Shown here: positions 46,518 to 58,559 of the stretch, piece by piece | Layout: each line of letters opens with the position of its first letter | How positions within the stretch are numbered: position 1 is the first letter of the stretch | Origin: Siphonodentalium dalli | Taxonomy: Eukaryota > Mollusca > Scaphopoda > Gadilida > Siphonodentaliidae | Direction of reading: 5' to 3' | Length of the DNA: 64,000 bases | Assembly (NCBI GenBank): GCA_032622095.1 | Contig: CP136064.1 | Location: forward strand, 129,319,605-129,383,604 | Made by a program: the position numbers and the translations under genes | The notes under the pieces: generated by a model | The model's input: only the letters and a program-made list of their open reading frames with translations | What the model was told of the DNA's origin: nothing | The model's database searches: none

Positions 46518-46611
46518 CAAAGTTTATTTTCACGAGTAGGATATAGAATGAACACCAACGAGCTTTAGCGATTTGGTGCTCATTCTATATCCTATCCATT
46601 ACCAAACTTTG
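46518..46611. repeat. hairpin, about 38-bp arms
   Basis: CAAAGTTTATTTTCACGAGT, then AGGATATAGAATGA-CACCAA, pairs with TTTGGTGCTCATTCTATATCCT and CAAACTTTG, with a few mismatches. Confidence 0.8.
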
Positions 46612-46707
46612 TAATTCCCGGGAAAATTAACAGATATATATCTCACAACACATTTTCTTATCGATACACGAACTCACTCAATCGCGTTCCTAAAACCACG
46701 TGGTCTC

Positions 46708-46785
46708 GCCTAGTGTGTAATAAAGCCTAGTGTGTAATGTGTGTAATAAAGCCTAGTGTGTAATAAAGCCTAGTGTGTAATAAAG
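46708..46785. repeat. 17-bp minisatellite GCCTAGTGTGTAATAAA
   Basis: Four copies, one disturbed by an extra TGTGTAA. A TA-rich palindromic run follows at about 46840-46900. Confidence 0.9.
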
Positions 46786-46865
46786 CAGAGGTTTATTACA
46801 CCGTGTTTATGTGGTGATATTAGCGGGTAGGCAATGGATAAATATATGTATATATATGTAATATA

Positions 46866-46901
<36 letters not shown>

Positions 46902-46904
46902 ACA

Positions 46905-47165
46905 CCAAAATCCCACTTCCGATGTCGCGTTCTGACGATATTGACGTTATTACGTCAGATTGTGACCATTGAACCGATTTCGACCAAACTTGACACCTTG
47001 TGTCCTTTTACCCGGGGAATGCATTCCAATCACCAAATCCCGCATCTGTTGTCGCTTTCTGGCGTGTTGACGTCATTACGTCATAGTGTGATCTACTTAA
47101 CCAATTTCGACCAAACTTGGAATATACTGTCTATATTACTCGTGTAATGTCTTGAAACCATCAAG
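46905..47165. repeat. two-unit tandem repeat, about 126 bp, related to the 52.7-kb satellite
   Basis: GACGTTATTACGTCA / GACGTCATTACGTCA and ATTTCGACCAAACTTG recur 126 bp apart. The GATGTCGCGTTCTGACG word is the same as in the higher-order array at 52.7-53.7 kb. Confidence 0.75.
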
Positions 47166-47169
47166 TCCC

Positions 47170-47830
47170 ACATTCGACGTCGAGTTATGAAGTTATTACA
47201 TACGAGTGTGACGAGTGATACAAAGCATTTAGCCACATCTAGAGTCCGAAGATGCATAAGAGACGATCGACCATACGGGTGTGACGTGTGTCTGATGGAA
47301 TCCAGCTATACGACCTTACTATCGCGACGAGTTATGCTAGGCATGTAACACCGGCAATCGGCCATATGATTGTGACGTATGCTAGAGGGATTTTCGAGAT
47401 ACCTAGAGTCTGAACATGTATCAAAAACCAACACCGTGGACTAGAAGACATTCATAGTCCGACGTTGCATTATATGACCAACACCAGCGAGGGTGACGTG
47501 TGTCGAGCAGTCATATATTGGGTTCAACAACAGCGGTTATCGACCATAAGAGTGCGACGCGTACCATAAGACTTTCAGCTATATCTAGAGTATGATTATG
47601 CATAACAGGACCAAAACAGACGAGGGAGACTGCATCAGTCATACACGAGCTTCGCTATGGCATGAGAGAACAAACGACGGATATCGACCACACGAGTGTG
47701 ACGTGCGATACCAGGCATTCAACACCGGTCGACCATGCGAGTACGATGTATGCTAGGGGGCTTTTAGTGATATCCAGAGACTGGCCATGTATAGATGTGG
47801 AAAACATACACTCGTGGCAGGTTCATTTTA
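47170..47830 (+). pseudogene. heavily decayed C2H2 zinc-finger array (plus strand)
   Basis: Repeated traces of the finger linker and knuckle survive: RPYGCDVC (about 47261), RPYDCDVC-stop (about 47350), YRPHECDVRYQAFN (about 47683). Spacing is broadly in multiples of the 84-bp finger. Zinc-binding His pairs are mostly gone and stops are frequent. It is a relic of a zinc-finger gene. Confidence 0.6.
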
Positions 47831-48529
47831 ATTTTCATCCAACGGTCAACTTTTCTTTTTAATATGTTCCACACTGTTTTATGGTACAATTGATTCATTC
47901 TGCTGCTGTACTCATAAACATATCTTATATTAATAACATATCTACTCCACTCATTTTTATTGCGCAGAAATTAATAAGCAACATGTAATGTTTACAATGG
48001 CCCCACTGATGCAGTATATTTATATTGTCTAAGGGCAAGTCGATTTAATTCAAATTCGTTGTATTCTTCTGGTTAAAATGGTTTACTCTGTTAGATGGAC
48101 AATATATTGCACGAAGATCAGTAGTGGAATAGCCACATACACATGAGATTAATGTTCTGTTTATGAGTAACTCTCAAAGCAATGTCAAGGAAATTTGATT
48201 TCTCTTATTGAACTATTTGACACAAGGTTATTTAGATCCCTTTTCGGTCTGTAAATTAAAAAGAGGTTGGAAGCAGAAAATTTACTTAATTATGTAGCCA
48301 TACCAAACGTTTATATATGTAATCGTTTTATATAGCGTTGTGTTAATAAATAATTTCTCTTGAATTACTAAAGTTATTATATCTGGAGATTGTTTGCAAT
48401 GGAGATGGTTCTCAAAACATATTTATAACAACACGTAGTTTAATTCCATATTGACGATTGTGTGCATATGGAAAATCAGTCAATTTAGTCACGCCACACA
48501 TGTATGATATGTCTGGTTGTCGGTTGCTT
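47831..48529. other. spacer between inverted zinc-finger relics
   Basis: AT-rich; no coding signal or repeat was recognised. Confidence 0.4.
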
Positions 48530-49440
48530 CAACTCATTTGAACACACGTCAAAATCGTATGCCGATTGCCGGCGATGAGTCGCTCAAGATTCGATTGAAT
48601 ATGAACTTCTTGTGGCAAACTTCGCGTTGATATGGTCGATCGCCGCTGTCCTTACTTGTATGCATTGTCGGACTCTAGATATCTAGTGGTTGCTATTTAT
48701 GCACACCGCGCTATAAAGGTCCCTAATATTGGTCACGTCACACTGCCATGGTCGATCATCGGTGTGGGATTCCTTGTTTAACACATCGCACTGGTATGGT
48801 CATATGACTCATTTCCATCTGGCCCACGTCACACTCCTGTGGTCGATCGTCGGTGTTGGGTCTCTTATGAATCATCGGACTCGATAAATTGCTGCATGCT
48901 GTGTATCACTCGTCACACTCGTATGATCGATCGCCGGTGTTGGCTATCTGATACCTCGCCTAATTCGTGATACGACTGATCGCCAGTGTTGGTCGTATGG
49001 TGCCTCTTTGGCGTCTAGATATGGTTGAATGTTTTGTATCACACGTCGCACTCGTATGGTCGACACCCACTGTTTGTCCTCGTATGCAATGGCGAACCCG
49101 ACAATATGACTGGAATCTGTCTTACACGCGTCTCCCACGTCGGTTTTGGTCATTGTATATATAGCTAGACTCTAGATATAGCTGAACGCCTTTTAGAACA
49201 CATCGAACGCGTATGGTCGATCACCGGTGTTAGTCCTCTTATGCAATGGCGAATCCCATATATGACTGGAATCTGTCTAACACGCGTCTCCCACGTCGGT
49301 TTTGGTCATTTTATGTATAACTAGACTCTAGATATAGTTGAAAGCCTTTTAGCACACGTCGAACTCGTATGGTCGATAACCGTTGTTTGTCCTCTTATTC
49401 AATGGCGAATGCCATATATGACTGGAATGTCGAGAAAATA
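48530..49440 (-). pseudogene. heavily decayed C2H2 zinc-finger array (minus strand)
   Basis: On the minus strand CRPYECDV with KTFNH (near 49020-49060) and RPWQCDV (near 48810) follow the finger linker pattern. The outer part consists of three tandem units of about 168 bp, i.e. two finger lengths, near 49000-49440; each has CTAGACTCTAGATATAGYTG (or a close form) and a CGTATGGTCGA block. The array is inverted relative to 47170-47830. Confidence 0.58.
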
Positions 49441-51523
49441 TGTTCATAAATGCGACTGTTTGTGCCGAATGAATTCAAGATAGCCACCAAACTCGTCATT
49501 TAGGGTGTCCTTAGGGCCCAAATAAAATAAAAAATAACACGCTCGCTACTAACTAATCCTAGCATTATGCGATTGCGCGATTATTGGCTTATACATATAT
49601 GTCAGGCTGTTTCAGTAAAATTAACGTTTTATTGTCACTAAAGTATCACAATTTAAATGAGTTTTTAAAAACAAGAGAGCATTCAGATGCAATACGTGTA
49701 TACAGTAGAAACACAACTAGATGAAACATGAGGAATCACTCAGTATGTAATAGAAAACGAGGTATAAATCAGGGGGGGGGGGGCGTATGATTATCTTTCC
49801 TTTGGGCTATTTTTGGGACCCACTCCACGGCCAAATAGTTTGCCGTTTTCAGCTTTTTCAATTTTGACACCCACCCCTTGTAACACAAAAATAGAAATTT
49901 GTGGGGAATCAATCAGCTGTAAAAGAATAATGGAACATGCTTTTATTTTGAGTGGCGGGAAAAAATGCTATGTTGTCCCACCGATGACCCACCGCCTCAT
50001 CATACGTGTCGGAAAACAAATTTCGAATTTACCTTGGACTGACACCATTTACAACAAAATACAGGAGAACTCTCTGCTGTCAGTATAGCAGTTAGAATTA
50101 AATCATTGTTCTTACTATAAGGTGTTTTGAAGCCAAAAACACTTTAAAACATGCAGATTTTTTCTAACCCCGACCCCCCTGTATAAATCAGCAAATAGCA
50201 AAAATTGTGTTGCACTAAAACACAAACGAATGAGTTTAAATAAAGGGCACATTTTTTTTTATGACACATAATATCACACAACCCTGGCTAAATGCCGGAC
50301 CAAACCGTCCGTAACGTTAACAAAATTAATTGGAAATATACACCAGAGCCAATAATGTTCGAGCATAAATTCACATGGTTAGACATGTCTTATTTTAATT
50401 TTTATAAAAGAAAGACAACAGAACCGTGAGTACAACATTCTGCACACACAAATATTCATCGCCGAATAAAAGGATATGATGGAAAAGGATTATATAATAT
50501 ATTTGTATCATTCCAAATCCGGTAATGTTTGTACCATGTATCGATGGGAACACTTCTTCGAGGACAATTTTGTAGGCGGCAATAGCCCCCCCCCCCCCCC
50601 CCCCTGCGAAATTTAAATACCAGTTCTATCCTGGTTCTATATCAGTAAATTGTGGTTGGTTAATTTCTGCTATCGTATTGGCCTTCACAGAAGACATGAG
50701 ATGGATATTGTATACATCACTGTTCCACCTGATCGTACATAACCACAACAAAATCGTATGTCGTAATAGATACTCATAGTTGTGTTGTGCTTCTTTTATC
50801 AAATTGAAATAATTTAATCACACAATTCTTCCGACTTCTGACGTATAGCTATAGCGATCAACATATCTTTGATTATACCGCGCGAAAATGACACAACGGT
50901 GATGCAACTATGACCCCCAGGACGCCTACCGGATTTAATTAAAGCAGCATGGTGTATTACTATAAACTGCTTCCGGCACAACAGTCGTACCGTCAATACA
51001 TTTTTTTTCGCTTTTGTATGTGAATCCATGTGATATATTATATAGGGCTAAACATCAGAAATAGGTTGAACCGTGTCTACTTTAGCGTGCTGTCGTTATA
51101 ATTCAAATACTGGTTTTCCAATTAAGGTCATGCCAGACAAACAGGTGTGAAAAGCTCAGGTTTTGTCGAGTCTCACTCATTTATGAAATACTAGCATTAT
51201 CTGGATGCGTGATAGACCAACGTGACTGGCACACTGTATGTATATCATTGGTTTGAATAACTTTTTGTCGAATTGTCCTCGCTTCTATTGAACCGTTCCT
51301 GAAAGTTTATTAGTGGGCCTTCATACAACTTGCAACCAAATGCGTAATGGCCTGGCACTTTTCATTTCAAATGCTCTTGTCTAGTAATAACGATTATAAA
51401 TCTTTGCTTCATAATATGTTCCCATGCATGTAGTGTATATATACATGCGTAGTTGGGTGGCTGATGTACTATATGTACATTAATAATTGAATTCCATTTC
51501 GTTTGTTATTCTGTGTTTTGCAG
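49441..51523. other. spacer with G/C homopolymers, no recognised exon
   Basis: A G run lies at about 49771-49782 and a C run at about 50587-50604. ORFs at 49813-50088 and 50814-51029 have no recognisable domain. Earlier exons of the gene ending at 51611 may hide here but were not found. Confidence 0.35.
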
Positions 51524-51611
51524 CAAGTGGTATGTGGACCCAATACCTGACATTCGGGAATGGTTGCACGGAAGCAAGGATAATTCCACGCCAGTTAATG
51601 CTCACCAATGA
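51524..51611 (+). CDS. terminal coding exon, unknown gene
   Basis: A textbook acceptor (ttattctgtgttttgcag) opens a frame that uses one base to finish a codon. It then reads KWYVDPIPDIREWLHG and SKDNSTPVNAHQ and stops at TGA (51609-51611). An AATAAA signal follows at 51798-51803. Strong acceptor, protein-like sequence and poly(A) signal agree on a real gene end. The family is not recognised and upstream exons were not found. Confidence 0.45.
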
Positions 51612-51797
51612 ATTACATACGGTGTGTCCCTCTACTTCGTGTAGATATACCACAAGGCGATATACTGCTTTTTATCACTATCTGTTTTGTCTGTCATGGC
51701 ATTAGGGTCCCCGTGGGGAATATTTATGACCACAAAGAGGAGCAAGTGCTTCGTTAACTAACATATGAGTTGTATGACTGGAATGATTAAGAAAGAA

Positions 51798-51803
51798 AAT
51801 AAA
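51798..51803 (+). terminator. poly(A) signal AATAAA
   Basis: Lies about 190 bases after the TGA of the exon at 51524-51611 and about 50 bases before the stop of the convergent minus-strand ORF. Confidence 0.5.
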
Positions 51804-51853
51804 AAGATGGAACCCTCCTCTCATCAGCACGGTCTATCACAATCCTGGTGACG

Positions 51854-52705
51854 TTACTTCCAAAATAAATGAACTATTCTGAACCAACCTGGTCCCCTGG
51901 ATTTCATTGACTCAACTGTGACATAAGCCCACCGCCACTTCTTTTGCCAAGATATGTAAGATTTCAGGCAAATTACCAAGCCACTAGATTTGCCAACTTT
52001 CCTCAGCATCTGCGTGACAGAGAATGTGTTCCTGCCTTCAGTTAGTTTTAACTCGGATATCAAACCAAGACACACATACAAAGTCCATTTGAACATATCG
52101 ACAATGCGCTTATTCTTGTCCAATATAACTGCAACACTTGACCGATACATACTGAACACAAAACTAAGCTTAGCTGCCTGGCTAACATCGCTCAGCAGAA
52201 CCAACCGGATTATCAAATGGTGTATCTCCGGAGGTAGTATCATGCAATCATCTTCAGGTGCCTCCGTTCCAACATGTTCTATATCACATACACCCCCAGC
52301 AGACAATTCCTCATCCAGTAATGTTTCTGTTAAAATTGAACATTCGTCTTTTCTACTGCTTTGAACGTTTCCCGACAAATCAGATTCAGCCAACGTTTCC
52401 ACAAAATAATCCCCGCCATCTTCATGTGCCTCCGTTCCAACATGTTCTTTATCACCTACACCCCCAGCAGACAATTCCTCATCCGGTAATGTTTCTGTGA
52501 AAATTGAACATTCGTCAGTTCTACTGCTTTGAACGTTTCTCGACAAATCAGATTCAGCCAACGTTTCCACAAAACAATCCCCGCCATCTGCAGGTGCCTC
52601 CGTTCCAACATGTTCTATATCACCTACACCCCCAGCAGACAATTCCTCATCCGGTAATGTTTCCTGGCGGCAATGATGTTGTATCTCGACCTGATGGTGA
52701 TCCAT
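51854..52705 (-). CDS. acidic repeat protein with F-box-like segment, unknown function
   Basis: This 283-residue frame from an ATG (MDHHQVEIQ) is the longest ORF of the window. It has two and a half near-identical repeats of 56 residues, each starting ETLPDEELSAGGVGDIEHVG and passing through GGDCFVETLAESDLS. Cys, Glu and Asp are common. After the repeats comes LPPEIHHLIIRLVLLSDVSQ then AAKLSFVFSMYRSSV, which resembles an F-box (LPxEI...L...D...A...V), then a Trp-rich basic tail (SWQKKWRWAYV, GPGWFRIVHLFWK). F-box proteins link substrates to SCF ubiquitin ligases; whether this one does is inference. The first codons lie in the neighbouring satellite, so the ATG may be fortuitous and the true start may be in another exon. 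It converges on the plus-strand exon at 51524-51611. Confidence 0.5.
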   Translation of the reverse strand: MDHHQVEIQHHCRQETLPDEELSAGGVGDIEHVGTEAPADGGDCFVETLAESDLSRNVQSSRTDECSIFTETLPDEELSAGGVGDKEHVGTEAHEDGGDYFVETLAESDLSGNVQSSRKDECSILTETLLDEELSAGGVCDIEHVGTEAPEDDCMILPPEIHHLIIRLVLLSDVSQAAKLSFVFSMYRSSVAVILDKNKRIVDMFKWTLYVCLGLISELKLTEGRNTFSVTQMLRKVGKSSGLVICLKSYISWQKKWRWAYVTVESMKSRGPGWFRIVHLFWK

Positions 52706-53735
52706 CGTCACTCATCCGCTGTTTCTCGGCAGATCTGAGCTAAACTTTTACTTCGTACATAGAAGTACTATGGCCATGTTATGAATTTGGACATGGTCCC
52801 CATTACACCAGACGTCGCGTTCTGACGTTAATGACGTTGTAGCTCAACTCGATGATGGTCCCTCGTCACTCCTCCGCAGTTTATCGGCAGATCAGTTCGA
52901 AACTTGGTACATATACGTATTGTGGCCATGTTATTTATGTGCACCTGGTCCCGATTACCTCAGACGTCGCGTTCTGACCTTAATGACGTTGTAGCTCAAC
53001 TTGTATATTGGTCCCTCGTCACCGCTGTGCCGTTTTTCGGCAGATATGAGCGAAACTTCGTACCTAGAAGTACTATGGCCATGTTATTAACTTGCACCTG
53101 GTCCCCATTACGTCAGATGTCGCGTTCTCACGTTAATGACGTTGTAGCTCAACCTGATGGTGATCCATCGTCACTCATCCGCTGTTTCTCGGCAGATCGA
53201 GGCGAAACTTCGTACATAGAAGTACTATGGCCATGTTATTAACTTGGACCTGGTCCCAATTATACCAGACGTCGCGTTCTGACGTTAATGACGTTGTAGC
53301 TCAACTCGATGATGGTCTATCGCCACTCCTCCGCAGTTTATCGGCAGATCAGTTCGAAACTTGGTACATAGCACTTGTCTACGTATTGTGGCCATGTTAT
53401 TTATGTGGACCTGGTCCCGATTACCTCAGACGTCGCGTTCTGACGTTGTAGCTCAACTTTATATTGGTCCCTCGTCACTGCTGTGCCGTTTTTCGGCAGA
53501 TATGAGCGAAACTTCGTACCTGGAAGTACTATGGCCATGTTATTAACTTGGACCTGGTCCCCATTACGTCAGATGTCGCGTTCTGGCGTTAATGACGTTG
53601 TAGCTCAACCTGATGGTGGTCCATCGTCACTCATCCGCTGTTTATCGGAAGATCGGGACGAAACTTGGTACATATACGTATTGTGGCCATGTTATTGATG
53701 TGGACCAGGTCCCGATTACCTCAGACGTACCCATC
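52683..53735. repeat. higher-order tandem satellite, about 150-bp monomers in C-A-B-C-A-B-C/A order
   Basis: Seven monomers share GGCAGAT, GGCCATGTTAT, CCTGGTCCC, GTCGCGTTCTGACG and TGACGTTGTAGCTCAAC. They fall into three types: C with CTGATGGTGATCCATCGTCA, A with TCCGCAGTTTATCGGCAGAT, and B with GCTGTGCCGTTTTTCGGCAG. The order C-A-B repeats twice, giving a unit of about 460 bp. The last monomer begins as C and ends as A. ORFs at 52744-53698 are by-products. Confidence 0.92.
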
Positions 53736-54305
53736 GAGAGGTTACACCGAAGATCCATATGAAGGTTGGTGATGATCGGATGAGGGGTAAGCTCTGCAGG
53801 GTGTATTAAGGATTTAGTGATGCAAAGAGTAAAATCCAAAATGGCTGCCAGTGGCCATATTTTTCATAAAAAATAATTCAAATTTGACAGCTCCCATCTA
53901 GAGGTGATCCTAGACCCATATATACCGAATATCGTTAAAATCGGTAAAAGTTTGTTTTAACACCTTTGTTTTATCTTATTATGGTTTTGTGAATAGTCTA
54001 TTTTTATTTTAAGAGCTCAGTGAAGAGTTCACATTTATTTGAAGAATCTATTATTGTGTTATGTTTTCATTTATATCAGGTTGAATAAATGATTTTTAAT
54101 AGAACTATTTAAATCTGAGCCTTTCCATGTCAGTGTGCATTGATAGATCCTTGATAAAAACATTGAGCAAGCTGACCTTTTTATTACCGCTTGGTGTCAT
54201 CCCTCATTATTAACTGATGGTGAACTCAAACCCCCTACCAGGAGTTAAGTGCATTCTTGTTACACAATAGAAGCATAAAACCCTTTGTACCATTATTTTG
54301 AAGGA
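53736..54305. other. spacer
   Basis: Contains AAAATGGCTGCCAGTGGCCA near 53840, similar to GATGGCTGGCAGCGGCCATG near 16640. No gene is seen. Confidence 0.4.
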
Positions 54306-54309
54306 ACAA

Positions 54310-55440
54310 AATGACTCTAGGAAAACAATTACAGGGCCGGGGGGGGGGTAGTAATGTCGGGGTGATGGACACGTTTTTACACCTTCATGCAATTTTTTTT
54401 ACTAAAGACCTTTTGTGCCCTTATATGACATTTGTAACAATTTAAAACATATTATAAGAATTTATAACTGCAAAAACATCATATTTATGTTACTGTGACC
54501 TCATATGGGCCTTAGTAGAGATGACATTGAGCTAATCAAGCCAATCAGTGAAATATTTACATGTCTATCAACTCATATGATCTGTTACTCTCACAACACC
54601 TAAAATATCCAAGTCTGGCATAGTGACTGTTTGTCATTTATTATAACAGAGGTTGCTCCAGTAGACTAACAAAAGTGTTAAGGCATAATGCTAGATAATG
54701 GGCTGGTTGACAGACTAATCGGGAAATGGTTAGAAATAATGGAATTGTGTGTATTATGTACATTGATCTAAGTTTGCATATATAAGTAAACTTGTCCTGA
54801 TGTAACTAATGCCTAGATCATTGTGTGCATGTAAAAAGAGCGAGCAACTGTCTCAAACATTAATGTGACTATCAATGGGTAGAAATATCTGTCATCAGTG
54901 CATCAAGCCAATCAGTGTATTATTTGCATGTCATCAGATGATCTCTCACAAGACCGAACGTATCCAAGTCTGGTATAGTGCTGTGACTGCTTGTCATCTA
55001 TATAAGTAAGTTTCTTCAGTAGACTAATATAAGTGGTATGGAATATGTGTTAGATAATGGGCTGGTTGACAGACTAATCAGGAAATAGTTAGAAATTATG
55101 AAATGTTGTGTATTCTGCACAATGACCTAGGTTTACAGATGATCAGCAATTTATAAAACATTTTTTTTTAATTAAAACAGCTTCTGAAACAGGTTAAACT
55201 AATTTGAATTAACTGAGATAAATCCCAGTCACATGAGTGATATCAGTAGAGTTTTATGCGATTTTAGACCCTTTTGGTGAAATTTGGGGGTGGATGTCAA
55301 AAAATTGGGACTAAACAAATTTTTTTTTGCAGGTTTGGGGGTGGTGGGTCCCCGAAAATGCCAGATGCAAAAAAACGGCATACCTTCCTGCAAATTGTTT
55401 ACTACCCCCCCCCCTGACAGGGACAGGAAAATGTGTAAGC
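54310..55440 (-). repeat. dispersed repeat family Z, copy 3 (double)
   Basis: 54320-55010 matches 30165-31095 inverted. 55020-55430 matches 26395-27345 inverted, without the MITE. G and C homopolymers at both ends (about 54340-54348, 55405-55414) and the GGGTCCCCGAAAATGCCAGA word mark the family. Confidence 0.78.
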
Positions 55441-55614
55441 AGGGCTGCTGAACCACCCACCCACACCCGCCTAGTGTTCGGAAAAAAATTTGCAGACCCC
55501 CTCCCTGTATACATATTAACAAATTATCGTCCCTTCAGATGGCGTTACATGACCACCACTGCCCTGTTTCCTTCAGACTAATTGGTAATCAATATAAACA
55601 GTTGCATTCCCACT

Positions 55615-55672
55615 GATATAGTCATGTCCACCGCTACTGACATGTCCACCGCTATAGACATTTCCGGTTGCA
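55615..55672. repeat. short tandem repeat CATGTCCACCGCTATWGA
   Basis: Three to four diverged units of 18-20 bp, inverted relative to 34533-34590. Confidence 0.65.
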
Positions 55673-55690
55673 TGGGGCGTATACCAAGTA

Positions 55691-56159
55691 ATGCACTGTC
55701 GTAAACCCGCCGAAAATAGTCAGACCGAGCTGGTTTTCGAACTAGACCAAGGGATTGTTGAAGCGCTTGGTCTTTGGCATATATTAGACCGGCCCCCGGA
55801 TGAGGGTAGTGTCACACGAAGGGGTAGAAATATTGACGGTTCCAAAACACTGAGGGCGGAGCAGGTGGGAAATATATTTTTTTGACATTTTTAGTGTTTT
55901 TGACCTGCAAATATCAGTATAATCAGGAAAACCAATAAAATAAGACAAATGTCGAATAAAATATACTTGAATATCAGATAACATTAATGATGTGCAAACA
56001 ATGATATTTTCCAACAAGTTTTGTACATATTCACATACTAATTGATATAAAAGATCAGCCGAACACAGTGTCCCCCGAAAACGTTGCAAGTCGACGCCGC
56101 TTTGTTAAAGAAATTTAAACAAATGTTGAAATGTTCTAAGTCGAAAGGGTTAATAATTC
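55691..56159. other. spacer, no recognised gene
   Basis: ORFs at 55691-55885 and 55784-56089 are on opposite strands of the same DNA and show no domain. Confidence 0.35.
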
Positions 56160-56795
56160 CGTAAAGAAATAATTGTTCCGTCATCTATATACATGTTGCA
56201 CATCTCCAATATGTGGGTAACAATACTCTGAAGTTTCAAATATCTACGATCAAAACTGTAGGAGGAGTTGATTACACTATGAAGGTACCCTCATACAGAA
56301 AATGAGAAAAAAAAAAAAAAATTCCAAGTCGAAAGGCCCATCTCTGGGAAAAATCATTGGATCAAACTCAAATTCGAACTTGATCTGTATTTTGATATGA
56401 ACGACCCACACAAAAAAAATCCAATTAAACAATCCAAACTTGAGTTACCATTCGGAAACCAAAGAAAAAACAAGAAAAATTGAATTTTCTAAGCCCATAA
56501 CTCTGAGAATAATCATCGGATCAAACTCAAATTCGAACTTGACTCTAGGAAACTTGAGATATCATCCGGAAACCGAAAAAGTTAGAAATTTTCTAAGTGA
56601 AAAAAAAGTTGAAACAAAAGGGAAATAACTTCATAAAAGAACATCGGATCAGACCCAGAGTTGCAGAGCACCTGTGCTCTTTGTTGAGACACCTACATAC
56701 CAAGTTTCAATCAAATCGGATGATCATTACTGGAGTTATAACTCCGGACGGACGGACGCGGCTGATTACAATAGTCCTCTGAAAAATTCGGGGAA
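56160..56795. repeat. dispersed repeat with GGACGGACGGACGCGGCTGA tail
   Basis: Contains two units of AACTCAAATTCGAACTTGA (near 56365 and 56523) and ends in CGGACGGACGGACGCG, then AATAGTCCTC. The GTTGCACATCTCCAAT and GTAGGAGGAGTTGATTACAC parts are shared with 17690-17900. Confidence 0.6.
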
Positions 56796-56802
56796 CAATT
56801 AA

Positions 56803-58478
56803 ATATGGAGCCAAGCTGATATTTCACTTTATTGGGGTTTCAGCATTTAAAGAGCGTTTCGTGATTATATAATTTATTAAATGTCGCAATTAATCTTACC
56901 ATGAAATATATTATTTAAAATTCACCATATACATTGAGTATGATTCTACGAGATATACTGCCCCATTTTTAGGATTAAATTGGAACTCCCGTCCAAGATG
57001 GCCGTAAAAATGGTACCCGTAAGTGGAAAATTTTAAGTTTTTTCACTAATATCTTCTAGATCAGTTTCGGGTGTATTGAACTGGTTCATAATTGTGACTT
57101 TAGTTTTGTATTACTCATATTAACAGATCATTGGAGCAATGATATATATGCCATTCATGAGGTCCTAGCCCCTTCTTATCCCTAAAAAATTATATTTTTC
57201 AGAACTCGGTATGAAATTTCACCAAAAGTCATCGTTAGGATTCTAGTGTTATTTTAACGAGAAATGGACGGAACCGTGCAAACTAAGTGAGGCATACCAT
57301 GACTTATGAATATTTCAACTCAATGGAACCAAAATTGTCACTGTCTGAAAATGGCGACAAAAACATGGGAAATTGTATATATTGGCCCAGCATGCCATGT
57401 ACTCACTTACAAGTTGTTGCCGGTGAATAAAATTGGCTATTCTGTCTTCTATACTTTAAATTCTAATATTTCTGATGCACACTGGTTAAGCGTTACTAAT
57501 GTAACCACTGACATTACCAGAATTATTTGATTTTTCTATCACAAACTTGACATCAAATTTGGCAAAAATTTAATTTTCAGGTTTGGATCATTTATTCAAG
57601 TGTATGGAACTATCCTTGCAATGGTATCAAAGATGTTTATTGTTTTTATCTGTCTTATATACGTCGCACTAATGTGTTTTAGACTAAATTACTCAAGATG
57701 TCTTCCAAATTGGAAACCAATTTTACATATATACCGAACATTATTCTCTGTTCCCAAGAGTTAGCAAATTGTAACAAAAATGCATCACAAATGTTAGTAT
57801 TCAATGTAGATATGACAGAACAGCCAATTTTATTCACCATCCACGACATGTAGGCGATTGCATGGCACTCGATCGGGGACAATATTTACCATTTTCCATA
57901 TTTTGGCCGCCATTTTGACAGCAATTTTTTGCCAAAGTGACAATTTTGGTTCCATTGAGTTGAAATATTCAATAGTAGGCCTGAACTACTTTGCACAGTT
58001 ATGCGCATTTCTTGTTGAAATATGACTAGAATCCAAATGGTGATTGTTGGTGAAATTGCATACAGCGTTCTGTAAAATCGAATTATTAAGGGATCGGAAG
58101 GGGATTGGATCCCATAAATGGCATATTTCATTGCTACAGTGATCAGTTAACATGAACAATACAAAATAAAGTCACATTTCCGAACCAGTTCCATACAGAT
58201 GAAAATTGTCTAGAAGATATTAGTGAAAAAACGTAAAATGTTCCACTATCGGTTGCCATTTTCATGGTCATCTTGAACGAGGAGTTCCGGTTTCGCCCTA
58301 AAATGTGCCATTATATCTCAACCATATATACTTACTGTATATGCATAATTTTAAATCGCAGAGTCCATGGTAAGATTAACTGTGACATTTAATAAATTAT
58401 ATAATCACGAAACGCTCTTTAAATTCTGAAAACCCCTTAAAAGAGGGGTTAAAGTGAAATTTAAGCGTGGCTCCATAT
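56803..58478. mobile_element. 1.68-kb foldback, almost entirely two inverted arms
   Basis: ATATGGAGCCA at 56803 and its inverse ending 58478 bound two arms of about 750-800 bp. Matching blocks in order are TTTAAAGAGCGTTTCGTGATTATATAATTTATTAAATGT, the KWNNSRPRWP-like frame-free region near 56985/58280, and ATTTCAACTCAATGGAACCA near 57310/57960. GAATAAAATTGGCTRTTCTG follows near 57425/57830. Only about 100 bp at the centre is unpaired. ORFs at 57306-57530 and 57679-58131 are mirror images of one another. TTTAAAGAGCGTTT is shared with 8140-8930. Confidence 0.87.
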
Positions 58479-58559
58479 CAAATATCAACTGGTATGTGAA
58501 TATGTACATATGTGCAAAATGTCATTGATGAACAATTCTTTTACTAATCTACTCCACTA

